Source of the DNA: Tetragonia tetragonoides
Lineage: Eukaryota; Streptophyta; Magnoliopsida; Caryophyllales; Aizoaceae
Length of the DNA: 64,000 nucleotides
Assembly: GCA_038025085.1 (NCBI GenBank)
Contig: CM076142.1
Location: forward strand, 10,514,501-10,578,500
Reading direction: 5' to 3'
Part shown: one piece after another, positions 11,701 to 20,901 of the stretch
Position numbering within the stretch: the first letter of the stretch is position 1
How the letters are laid out: the number at the start of each line of letters is the position of its first letter
Notes under the pieces: generated by a model
What the model saw: the letters and a program-made list of their open reading frames with translations, nothing else
Told to the model about the DNA's origin: nothing
The model's database searches: none
Position numbers and translations under genes: made by a program

Positions 11701-14331
11701 TCTTTATCCTTTGGTCCGGTGGCCTAGCCTTTAAGATCATTAGTGGTGAGTTCCAGGCCTTGAGTGGTGGCGTAGCCTTTATCTCGGGTCATATCCTTGT
11801 TTCCTTTTACCTTAACACATCCAAAACACAAAATCCCACAAAATTCCAAACCAACAGCACTTGTTTGAATCCGCTACGCATCAAGTTTGAGTCCCCTCAC
11901 CACTGGAGGTTTTCCTGGTTGTTAACTTCAGGGCCCATGGGATTAGTCAAGCAAAGCTTGGACACCCATGTTACATAAAAGAAACGGATCAGAATGAGAT
12001 CTAGAAGTTCTCCTTTCCTTAATTTATTATCTTAAAAGTACAGCCTGTTTCAGGCAGACCATATGGACCACAACACTGCAAAAAAGTACTACTCTAAACC
12101 TGCCCTTTTCGTGCTATGATGTTGCCATTGATATAGGAGTCATTCCAAAGAATTGAAACTTAAATTGCTTATTTAGCTTCTTTATGGTCTTGGGCAGTGG
12201 GGCATATCAAGAGGAACTAAGGCAATTTGTAGTTAGTTTCATTTAAAGGATACCTGATCTACATTTTCTGTAAGTCTGTTTATTTATTAGTGGCTCAGAA
12301 CCTTTTACGTCTCAAAAAATTTGGGGGCTATCAGTTTTCCCATTTGGTCTTCTGGATTCTTACCTGTCAAATTCATAGAAGAGACGGTGTGAACTTTTGT
12401 GTCCTTTCTCTACATCATTTTCCCATGAAAGTATTTTGCGATTCATTAAAGATGGAAGAATCGAGTCATTCATATTCCTCATATAGGAAAAGGAAGAATC
12501 TATTGCTTCTCAGTTGTTGGAAGATAGTCTCAGCTAGAGTGAATAGAGAAACAGATTCACATGGTAATGTTAATAGTTGGTAATTGAGCTTTTTGTTTAG
12601 ACCCTTATTGTTAGCTCCCAGTATGGTTTGTAGTATTGTGACCTAGATTGGCAACTTAATCTATGTGATAAGCTGGAAATTCATCTATTTCAGCTCGCTC
12701 CTTTTTCTCTTGTAAATGTTTTGTGGACTATGAGAAACTGGTTATGCACATTAGTTTATCTACCCGGAGCCGGAGGAGATGTTGTCATCATATCACTGTT
12801 GTTTAATAGGGCTAGGGCCTAGGGGTGATGGAAGTAGTCTGAATGGCTTGTCAAGAAGCTTTTCTACAGCTTTGCAGACCAGTAGTTGTCATCTCCAGAG
12901 AGATTGTCAAGAGATTGTATGAATTTCTTTATGATAATGGTGAGAATTCTGTCTTTTCTAAGAAGCTGCTTTGTAGAGGCCAGTGCTTAAAGGTTGGCTT
13001 GGTGCCCTGCAAATCACGTGAGGAACTTATATACAGCCATCTAGATATTTTACAGAATGGAATTATAGGAGTGGGGAAGTACAATTTTTCATCTTTCTTT
13101 CTTTATTTACCTTCTTGTTTGAAGCTGCAGAGTGTAGAGACTAGAGAGGACTATAGTCATTGGATAATTTTTTTCTTTTTCGCATCAATTTGCCACTTCT
13201 TTTTACCTGAGAAAGGTATATTGTTTGTGAATACTTATATCCCCCTGCTTTTGGTTAGAAATAACAAAGTAGCACGCATGGTGTTTTTTCTGGATCACTT
13301 TACTGTAAGCACTTTGATATGTTTCAGACTTGGTTTCTTATACATTTCTGGTTGGAACATTTTCTTGGCAATACCCTTAATATCCTTTCTCAGGTTCGAA
13401 TCTAGTGAATATTTAATGGTACAAAACAAGTCATGTTCATTAATTTTGGCATTTCATTAAATTCAAACAAAGATGGTTCATCTTCAAGAATATAAGCACT
13501 GTCTGTTGTGACACTTCCATTTGTAGCTAGCCTCTCTATTACATTGAGTGATGTTTGAGTGAACATATTTAAAAGCAGAATTCTCCAAAAGTCAGCGTGC
13601 TTAGTTTCAGAGTTGAAATTAATCTATTTCCTTTTACTCAATCATTACTTTGGCTTCCACAGGAACTGTCACAACTAAGATACGTCTTATGTCCTCGCCA
13701 CTTGAAGGAGCGACAATTCTGGAGAATATATTTCACACTTGCGAAAAGCTATGTGACAGAGTAAGATGTTCATTCTAGATATTATTTAATGCCTACATTA
13801 AAATTTTTGTTTGAGCTTGCTTGAAGCGTGCTTATGCCTGCTTGAAGCTGTGGGCAACAACCTAGTTCAGATATCGCAGTCTGAATATATGCCTTTCGTT
13901 ACTGCATTAGCTGGTTCTCTGTTGAGACATGGTTTTGTAAGTCATGTTACTTATGCCCTGTCTTCTAAAATAAAGCTCTGCAAACCTGGTGTTACCAATT
14001 AGTTAAACACTTGATGGAAACAATTTTTCACAAAGAAAAAGCTGCAACGTATTTTTTGCAATAATACTAAAGGATTTACTTTGAAAAACAGGGTTGCGTC
14101 TTTCTTGTATCACCGTGAATTTTTTGAAATGCGTCAATTATAGTGCTTGCCTTCGCTGTCTACTCTGGTGCTAAAGTGCCCCCTTTTTAAATATTCAGGT
14201 ACGAACTGCGGGCCATAAGGTTTGATAAACTGAGGAAGATGGCATTAGAGAACGAGAACTCTTTAGAGACAAAGGGGATCGAACTTGAAATGACAGAGGC
14301 AAAGCAGACAAGTGTCTCGGCACCTCCTTGA
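5706..14331 (+). CDS. BSD-domain protein (four exons)
   Basis: The coding exons are 5706-5910, 6072-6169, 13663-13760 and 14199-14331. All introns have GT-AG borders and the phases join cleanly to give 177 aa. The protein begins MYSWLRRSLSSSSSENN, has an acidic Glu run at residues 39-43, and continues with the helix GVTDQLIEFIKS and the segment VRVDLSEWQQQHATIALSKVK. The BSD core follows (CPRHLKERQFWRIYFTLAK, about residues 111-129), then YELRAIRFDKLRKMALENE and the tail EMTEAKQ. BSD domains occur in TFIIH p62-like and synapse-associated proteins; the small plant members have no established biochemical role. Length and order match the plant family as I know it. Intron 2 is about 7.5 kb and loaded with retroelement insertions, while introns 1 and 3 are 161 and 438 bp. 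The start is the first ATG of the conserved frame. Other ORFs within introns look like noise. Confidence 0.9.
7765..7783. repeat. Left target-site duplication of the truncated LINE
   Basis: This 19-bp copy of gtggatctactgatatatc is identical to 8546-8564 and lies directly next to the T-run. Confidence 0.85.
7784..8545 (-). mobile_element. 5'-truncated LINE, zinc-knuckle (zf-RVT) 3' region
   Basis: Read on the minus strand, broken frames encode parts of the C-terminal reverse-transcriptase zinc-binding region typical of plant L1-type LINEs: a segment ending TYIWKSKVPLNVRAFEWT (near 8330-8400) and CIMCRQDGENCLHLFVLC followed by LWCIWLERNSRIF (near 7990-8230). A T-run at 7784-7790 is the poly(A) tail seen in reverse. 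Perfect 19-bp duplications, gtggatctactgatatatc, flank it at 7765-7783 and 8546-8564, which defines both ends. It is a dead, 5'-truncated target-primed insertion in the BSD intron. Confidence 0.85.
8546..8564. repeat. Right target-site duplication of the truncated LINE
   Basis: This is the second identical 19-bp copy, marking the 5' truncation point of the LINE. Confidence 0.85.
8736..9005. repeat. Head-to-tail duplication of a 135-bp unit
   Basis: Copies 8736-8870 and 8871-9005 are both 135 bp, each starting with ATTC and ending GATGAGT. They differ at scattered positions (for example GGGAGGGACAACCC against AGGAGGAACAACCC). Nothing recognised as coding lies within. Confidence 0.75.
9436..10045 (-). 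mobile_element. LINE 3' end with RNase H remnant
   Basis: A minus-strand frame at 9834-10040 reads WWLEVKSDGSSLRKPGPAGC and then GGILRD, the start of the RNase H domain that plant LINEs carry after reverse transcriptase; the first catalytic Asp is in KSDGS. Further down, broken frames keep the typical EAHILAKK-like ending near 9665-9690. The plus-strand T-run at about 9436-9446 is the reversed poly(A) tail. The copy is truncated at the 5' end and interrupted by stops and a frameshift. No clear target-site duplication was found. Confidence 0.7.
10775..10955 (+). mobile_element. tRNA-derived SINE, copy 1
   Basis: An A-box-like TAGCTCAGTTGG at 10783-10794 and a B-box-like GGTTTGAGTCC at 10852-10862 mark a tRNA-derived pol III head. 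The SINE body follows (GGTTTTCCTGGTTGTTAACT, then GGGATTAGTCAAGCAAAGCT), as in the better-preserved copy near 49.6 kb. Between the boxes there is a short internal duplication (two phrases containing CCCAG.CCTGAGAG). The 3' tail has decayed to ATAAAAGAAA. It is not a functional tRNA gene because the acceptor and anticodon arms do not fold. Confidence 0.65.
10853..11103. repeat. 251-bp direct repeat, left copy
   Basis: This segment includes the SINE body and downstream flank up to TTGCCATTGATATA. It recurs at 11885-12135 with about eight substitutions, many of the C/G-to-T/A kind. Its right end coincides exactly with the left end of the LTR-like element at 11104. Confidence 0.85.
11104..11883. 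mobile_element. Solo LTR between 251-bp repeats
   Basis: This 780-bp interval begins TGATGCGGGAGC and ends CGCTACGCATCA, so its termini form the inverted pair TGATGCG/CGCATCA with the TG...CA ends of an LTR. A TATA-like CTATATAAGGGA near 11579 suggests a plus-strand U3-R boundary. No gag or pol frame is present. The usual 5-bp target-site duplication is absent; the flanks are a 251-bp duplication instead (see findings). Confidence 0.65.
11885..12135. repeat. 251-bp direct repeat, right copy
   Basis: This second copy of 10853-11103 begins one base after the end of the solo LTR and continues past the duplicated unit into unique sequence (GGAGTCATTCC). It contains the SINE body but lacks the SINE promoter head. 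Confidence 0.85.
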
Positions 14332-16947
14332 TATAGCGAGCCGTGTTTACTGTTTCCAGTGCTCGAAGGTACAAATGTAGGTAACTGTTGTACTATAATC
14401 TAATTATTTCACTAATCAATTGCCCAGATGAGAAGAAAAACACGTGCAACGAAAAGAGACAAATGAGCTGTATCTACTGCTAATGCCACTGGTTACCTAC
14501 AAATCTACTTGTGATTTAAGAAGATATCACTGAAATCATGTGTACTTCCTCTGAAGCTTTTGCTGATTAATTGTTGGGGGGTTGCTACAAAAGAAACATG
14601 GAAAGTGGATTGATGCAATATTCATATGAAGTGATTGCCTTGTGTTGTAAAAATGTGGTGTACTTTGTTGTTAAGGTTCAGATTCACCGCAGTTAAACAG
14701 TTAGATTTACTGATTGTATGACATCAAAATACAGTATATTTGAGTGATTATTTTCACCCAGCTTGCAGAATAACAGTTATTTTGCTCATGCAATTTGTTC
14801 TGCCAATTTTTGTTTTATACGAGTATTATTTTATCACTGTTTGGGTACAGATTGATCAACAGACGTTGCAATGGCCCATCTTTTACTGCTGTTTGACATG
14901 AAACGGTCTCAGCCGACGACAGCCAAAGCACCTTTTAGATGTTGGATAACATTACCCACACAGCCAAAGCTCTGTGGGCAACAACTGGATCATTTTGGAT
15001 CACACTCACTCACAAGACTCATAACTCGGTATTTTTTTTTTAATCAACTCTAACCCTTTCTAGTGATCAGGCGATGACTACTGGAAAAGGCTTCTAAGGA
15101 AACCAATCTTGCTATGTCCAACAAAACAAGATTATATGACAATGGTTATGGTTTTGGCCATATACCCTTCTTGCGATTAGACAACCACTAGATAGACCAA
15201 TCGTCTAATACACATTCCAAGAAAAGATGCAACTTTATTAAATTATCGCAAAAACTTATAATAGGTCTTGTGTCGGATGGAACCTATACATTCCGTACAA
15301 ATTTTTCAAAAACTTATATGACGGGCAGTAGTGCAAAACCTTGAAGCTGCAAACAAAAAAGAAAATTTCATGGCAAAAAGGTAGTACTTTTAATGGGAAA
15401 ACACAAAATACGAATATTGTAATATAAGAAAATTGATATTGTTGAGAAAAAAGGTGTTATTTTTAACCATTTTAACCATTACAATACATAGTGCGTTGAT
15501 CTGAACGATCACCAGCTTATTTGAAGTTTCTAAACCAAAACTACGTACTTGTATTGCTTGGAGTATACAGATTTGTTTCAATTGGTACTTGGCAAGATAA
15601 TTTAAAGTTCTTTGCATTAACTTATAATTAGTTATCGGACACCCCATGCATTTAACTAAATTACTTCTATTACTATGAGATGTAGGGTTATTAGAGGCCC
15701 TTTTTCGTCTAAACAAACAAATCTAAATCTCATAAATACTGACTCACTATTCTTTGTGCCTCCATTTGTGGACCAAAAAAAAAAAAATAGAAATTGATGT
15801 AACGTTAACTTATGTTGTGGATACTCAATTTGAATGGAGGGGGTATGTTTTGATACTACTCCTATATGAAGTTGTTGTCATGGCCACCAAACAAGAGAAA
15901 GGTGAAAGCCACCAAACCAAAACCAACAACACATGAAGGAAAAAGAAAAGAGAAGAGAACATACAAAAAAACGTCTCAAATCCAAATCAAATGGAAATCG
16001 AAATCTAAAGTAACTATCAAGTATCAAAACCAGTACCATTTATCTCTGCAAAACGTACGAGGACCCATGTGAACAATTGTGAAGTGGTAAGAGATCTTTA
16101 TCTCTGTATTGGTGAATGAAGTCTTAAGAGGGACCCCAGAAAGAGAGATAGAGAAATAGAATCCTGACATAAATGCATGAGCTGAAATAAGGGAGAGCCT
16201 TCAACCCTGCCTTAGCCTTTGTGCATTCAATGCCATCACCAAAAAAAAAAAAAAGTTCAATATTTGTCCACTTTTGACTGTGCAAGTGAATGGCGACTGA
16301 GACATCTCCCGCTACAACATGTTCGGACTCTTGTGTTTAACAGCGAACAAATCAGATTAACTGAACAACCAGCGCAAGTACTAATCCCGTCAACATAGTG
16401 CCAACAAGGAGAAGCGGTAAATGCGCACTAGCTGTTATGATTATCACTCAAAAAGGCCCTTCTGATCACTTTAACACAACCCTTATTTCAACTTGAAAAA
16501 TCATTTCAGAAGGAAAAGAAAAAATAAATTACATAAAAAATGTTATATAAATGGAACCCTGCCAAATATCTCATCAGAACTGAGATTCTGTCATTCTAAA
16601 CAGTCCAAGAATACTTGAGCGCAATTTGGCAAGCACATCTGCACATCCAATGGACCAACCATAGCAAAAGAAAGGAAACAAAATTGAAAATAAAAGGAAT
16701 AGGAGTCTTTGAAAGGTAAAAGTTGAGTATTAGATTCAGAGTTCAGTGTCTTATTTAAACAAGGAATCCAAGAAGCTCCTTTTCAAAGTATGCTATTGAA
16801 TTAAATGGGTTTATGACTTAGGTTACACTGTAGTTTTATTTACAACAAAGTTAATGAAAAACTAAAGTCAAGGCTTTGAATTAAGTGAGATTAGAGAGTG
16901 TTTTAATTAGAGCAGGTAAAGGATCAGAAGATTCAGAACAGTCTGTC
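14332..16947. other. Downstream flank of the BSD gene and intergenic DNA
   Basis: The 3' UTR of the BSD gene presumably occupies the first few hundred bases; no exact poly(A) site can be fixed. The rest is AT-rich. Short open frames (for example minus 15390-15716) match no family I recognise. Confidence 0.4.
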
Positions 16948-16952
16948 CTTAT

Positions 16953-17666
16953 TGTTGGGTTGTATCCCAATTTGTGTTAAACACCAAAAAGATAAAAGAA
17001 AAAAAAAAAGGAAATTAAATATGAAGAAAATAAGCATTTTGGTCCTAGAAGTAACCGGTTATTACTTAGGGCAATGTTAATGGGCTTTTAGCCTTTTTTG
17101 TTTGTTAGTGACCTAAGACTACTAGAATTAGGTGACGGCAAGGTCATTATAAAAGGGACAAAGAGTTGTGCGCAAAGGTTATGCCGTGATGTAGCTCGAT
17201 GACGGCGGTAAGGCCGTGAGCTAGGGGAATTCGGTATCGATAAAGAGGGAGAAAGCTTCGGAGGTTGAGTCGTCCAAGATGAAGAAGAAAGTCCTAGTTA
17301 GGGGGAGATGGAATAAAACCAACGAGGTTCCTACAACAGGTAATTGTGTCAATTCTAGTATTTTAGTAGTAGTGTCAATCGGGTAGTATTGATATTGTAC
17401 TGGGCCGCTTGTACTAGGAGTTGTGTTGTTTACCTTGTTGTAGATGGGTTAATTGTTGGCTTGACATTGTAATCACTATCGAGAGTATTAGTGGATTAGT
17501 TGTCGGTTTGGCCGTGGTTTTTTCCCCAATTGAGGGGTCTCCACGTTATATTTGATGTTGATTATTGTGTGTTGTTTTCAGTATTTTATTGTTAATTCCG
17601 CAATTGGTATTAGAGTGTTTGGGTCCTAATCGGAGGAATTTGTTGTGTGGGTCAAAAATCCCAACA
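16953..17666 (+). mobile_element. Solo LTR (Copia-like) with 5-bp TSD
   Basis: The 714-bp element has termini TGTTGGG and CCCAACA and is flanked by the direct repeat CTTAT at 16948-16952 and 17667-17671. A TATA-like ATTATAAAAGGGAC lies near 17144. Near 17600 it contains CCGCAATTGGTATTAGAG, which resembles an LTR end followed by a tRNA-Met primer-binding site, so it may be a strongly deleted small element rather than a simple solo LTR. No coding capacity. Confidence 0.75.
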
Positions 17667-17671
17667 CTTAT

Positions 17672-19946
17672 TAGCTTGCTTTTGTTGGTTCCCCTTAACT
17701 TGAACTCATTTATCATGGATGTGCATGGATGGACAAATGGTTAATTGTCCAGAAACTACTAGCATAATTTGTATAAAAAAACAGTAAGATGGTTCAAAAT
17801 TAGGTACACTATCGAGTTTGCTTCACTTGTCGCAAAAGTACAAAAACTACTTTCTATTTCAACAACGACGAAAAAAAAGACTCAATCGTCATTCATTCAA
17901 ATTCTTGGACGTCATGACATAAATATATTTGCTCATGCACCTCCTTAAAGATCATCTAAGTGTCTTCTCTTGACAATTGACATGATAATTGTTGTGTATA
18001 TGGACTATTTAAGATTTGTTGTGTTTCAATTACAAAGGAAGTGTTTTGTATTCTTGCCTCTGTCTCACTGATTTTATATTTCCTAGCCTCGTACATGTCC
18101 CTAGTATATCAAGTACAACTGTACAAGTCATATAGCTCACAAGTATCCTTTTGATCTATAGACCTCCCCACAAAACATCCCTAGGCACATTTTCTAGTCA
18201 GGCGTTTCAAAGAGAAGCAATATGCAAATCTTTCCTTTTGTCTTTGTGTTGCTTCATTATTCGTTTTACAAGGTGATGAATGGCTTTTGTCATAGATCTC
18301 CTTGACATGAAACCCAACTAGTTAATCTTCCCAATGGTTTTTAAGTCGCTCTTATATGTTCTCTCTTTCATTTTTTGTAACTTCTTAAGTTGTTAGGAAC
18401 AGTAATCCTTGTTTAACGTTTCACTAATAATAAAAAAAGGTGACCTCTGTCCTCGTAGAAACTTACAGTTTTATAAAAATTTTTGTGTTCATCCTTTATA
18501 TTTTACTTAGAATAATGCATGTAACTCATGCCTGCGTTATTCTACAACAATCTAAGGCTCAAAAACAACTTTCAAAATTGGCATTTCCATGAAAGAGCAG
18601 CAAAACAGACATTAGTAACACATTTCAAGAACACCTACTATCATCCCCACACACAAAGGGCGGTTCCTAGTCTTTTCAACCCCTGCTATGCGCACGGCTA
18701 CAGAGATAATGCATGCTTTAAGCTCATACCGTTATGTGTCCATTCAACATCATTTGAAGAGTGGTGAACTCAACAGGGGAAAAGCAGGGAAAAAAGAGGT
18801 AAAACGAGAAAATTGCATGATTTATTAGAGTAAAACAATCAACAATAAGTCTTGTGTGAGACCGACTTGTAAAAAATAGGGTCACTTTTTAGAATTGCAA
18901 TGGTCACTTTTAGAATTATAAGGGTCACTTATGGTGAATTGGTGAACAGTGATTCTAGTTTCATTGAAATGTAATCTTCATCTCATCAAAAGTTATAAAA
19001 AAAAGTCTTATAAAAGTTTTTGTGAACAATCTATAATAAATTATGGGGCCAAAATCAGTGGCGGATGTACTCACAAGGGTGAGTATTCAAGTGACTCCAC
19101 TTGAAAAAAAAAATTGAAGTTGCTTTTGTAAAATAAAATAAAAATTAATTAATTACCTATAAATTGCCCCACTTGCTTTGGAAACTGACTCTACTTAGAC
19201 CACTTAGTGACCCACTGACCCTTTAACCCATTACTAGATGAGAGAGAAAGACAAAATAGAAAACAAGTTAAAAAGAAAAAAAGACTGAACCCCCTCTAAT
19301 ATTTTTCTGAATTTGTCACTGGCCAAAATTGAAATTGCCATTGAATTTCATGTAAACTGATCACGCACAAACGTGGAAAGAGAACCAAATTGCGAAAGGG
19401 GTCAAAAATTCCACACAAGGCGGTAAAAGTCTTGAAAGATATGGTCTTAGATTTTTTTTATGATGAACAATTTTACTATATATCACTGTCACGTACTTTG
19501 GATTTATGTGACAAGATGAGTGTCTTGTTCAATTAAGGCAAAACCCCTTGGGTTGGGTAGGTCTATTATTGCCTTGAATGCATCTGTTGAAAATGACCCA
19601 AACTAGAGTTAAACATGAGGCTTATAAATTGCCCACACAGTAGAATTATGGTCCACCTTTAAGAGTCATAACTAGTAGCTAATACAATGGTCCCAATAAG
19701 GGAATAAAAACTAAGCAAGAAGGGAAGAGAGGGAAGGGGGTATAGAAGCATTAATTTGTGGAGTTGAGGTAAGGGAATAAAAACTAACCATAGCTGAACT
19801 GAATGATGAGTTGCAAGAGCTTTCATGCACACCATGAGACCGTGCACGGCGGTATTACACGTGCCCGGTCTCACTTATCGTGAGATGGTGTAGGACTCGC
19901 CCTAAGCCTAAGGTCTCGTTTCTTTGGAAGTAATTACAATGTAATG
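17672..19946. other. Intergenic, no gene seen
   Basis: This stretch is AT-rich. A dispersed repeat near 18846-19025, with phrases such as GTGTGAGACCGACTTG and repeated GGTCACTT motifs, has a diverged relative near 40340-40500. No coding region is supported. Confidence 0.4.
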
Positions 19947-19948
19947 TA

Positions 19949-20221
19949 CTCCCTCCGTCCCTATATTTTCTTCTCACTTTCCATTTTGAGCAGTCCCTAT
20001 ATATTCTTCTCATTACCTAAAATAGTAACTTTTCTAGTGTTAAATCCCTATACTACCCCTCACTTACTCATCAAACCACCCCATGTGCTTGTGGTCCCAG
20101 ATTTTTACCTCTCTCTTAACTCATTAAATCAGGGGCAAAGTTGACAAAAATTGGCTACTTTTACCTTTTCTTAATTTGCGTGCCTTTTGGTCATGAGAAG
20201 AAAATATTGGGACGGAGGGAG
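19949..20221. mobile_element. Stowaway-type MITE
   Basis: The 273-bp element has termini CTCCCTCCGTCCC and its complement GGGACGGAGGGAG, the hallmark ends of plant Stowaway (Tc1/mariner-derived) MITEs. It is flanked by TA dinucleotides at 19947-19948 and 20222-20223. There is no coding capacity. Confidence 0.93.
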
Positions 20222-20292
20222 TACCATTTTATTGAGTAAAGATAGCTAGAGGTGAAAAGGAAAGAGAGGAGAGAAAGTTTACTATGTTTACG

Positions 20293-20345
20293 GGTGTGTT
20301 CTTTTTCACTAGACTGAACTAAGAGTAAGTGGAAAAGAACACACC
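20293..20345. mobile_element. Tiny fold-back element (GGTGTGTTCTTTT termini)
   Basis: Two 18-bp inverted arms enclose a short centre; the ends are GGTGTGTTCTTTT and AAAAGAACACACC. The element at 41731-41901 has related ends, so this is probably a deletion derivative of the same MITE family. Confidence 0.6.
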
Positions 20346-20901
20346 GATAATGGCTGAACAATGTAAACCCTTATCGCAATCACTATGATTCTCAAGTACG
20401 AACCCTAAATTTAATCACGGTGGTGAAAGAGGAAATTTGAGCTCAAACAAAACCAATTGACTCAGTATCAAGCAAGTCTAGCCAAGAGGGTTTAGGCTAC
20501 AAATAACATAGTACTAATTAATTCATTCACAAGTAAATAGTAATCGAGCTACAATAAGTTCTTAACATCCTAACCTACAGACTACAGTAACTGAAGAAGT
20601 TATACTACTACATCGGATTTCGATTTAAAATATTAATAATATGCATTACAGAATACAATGGTGTAAGCAACCATCATAAACTCTAACCTACTGAAATCCT
20701 TTATCTTCCCTTTGGACATCAAAAGCTAAAATCAGGTTTACTAGCTAGCTAGAGGGGTTAGGCTACAATTAGTCAGCTCTTTTATGTTACACAAATCACA
20801 GGTTACACATTTTTTTTCTGTTTTTCCCAGGATGCATAATTGTGCATATTTGCTGTGGCGGGATATTGAATCCACTTCCAGATGCTTAACTTCCCCTCCC
20901 T

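Larger units (their letters stand above)
6170..13662 (+). other. Large intron 2 of the BSD gene, rich in retroelements
   Basis: This interval starts with GT after Lys101 and ends with the acceptor CTTCCACAG. It contains a 5'-truncated LINE (7784-8545), a 135-bp tandem duplication, a second LINE 3' end (about 9436-10045), a tRNA-derived SINE and a solo LTR between 251-bp direct repeats. 6170-7760 and 12140-13660 show no recognisable gene or repeat beyond short open frames. Confidence 0.8.

Noticed and set aside
12843..13460. 205-codon plus-strand open frame in BSD intron 2
   Set aside because: The C-terminal half is Phe/Leu/Ile-rich as expected from AT-rich random DNA, no family is recognised, and it lies inside an intron whose flanking exons join perfectly.
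13811..14002. Open frame in BSD intron 3
   Set aside because: It is short, has no recognised motif, and is spliced out by the GT-AG pair that restores VTEYELRAIR.
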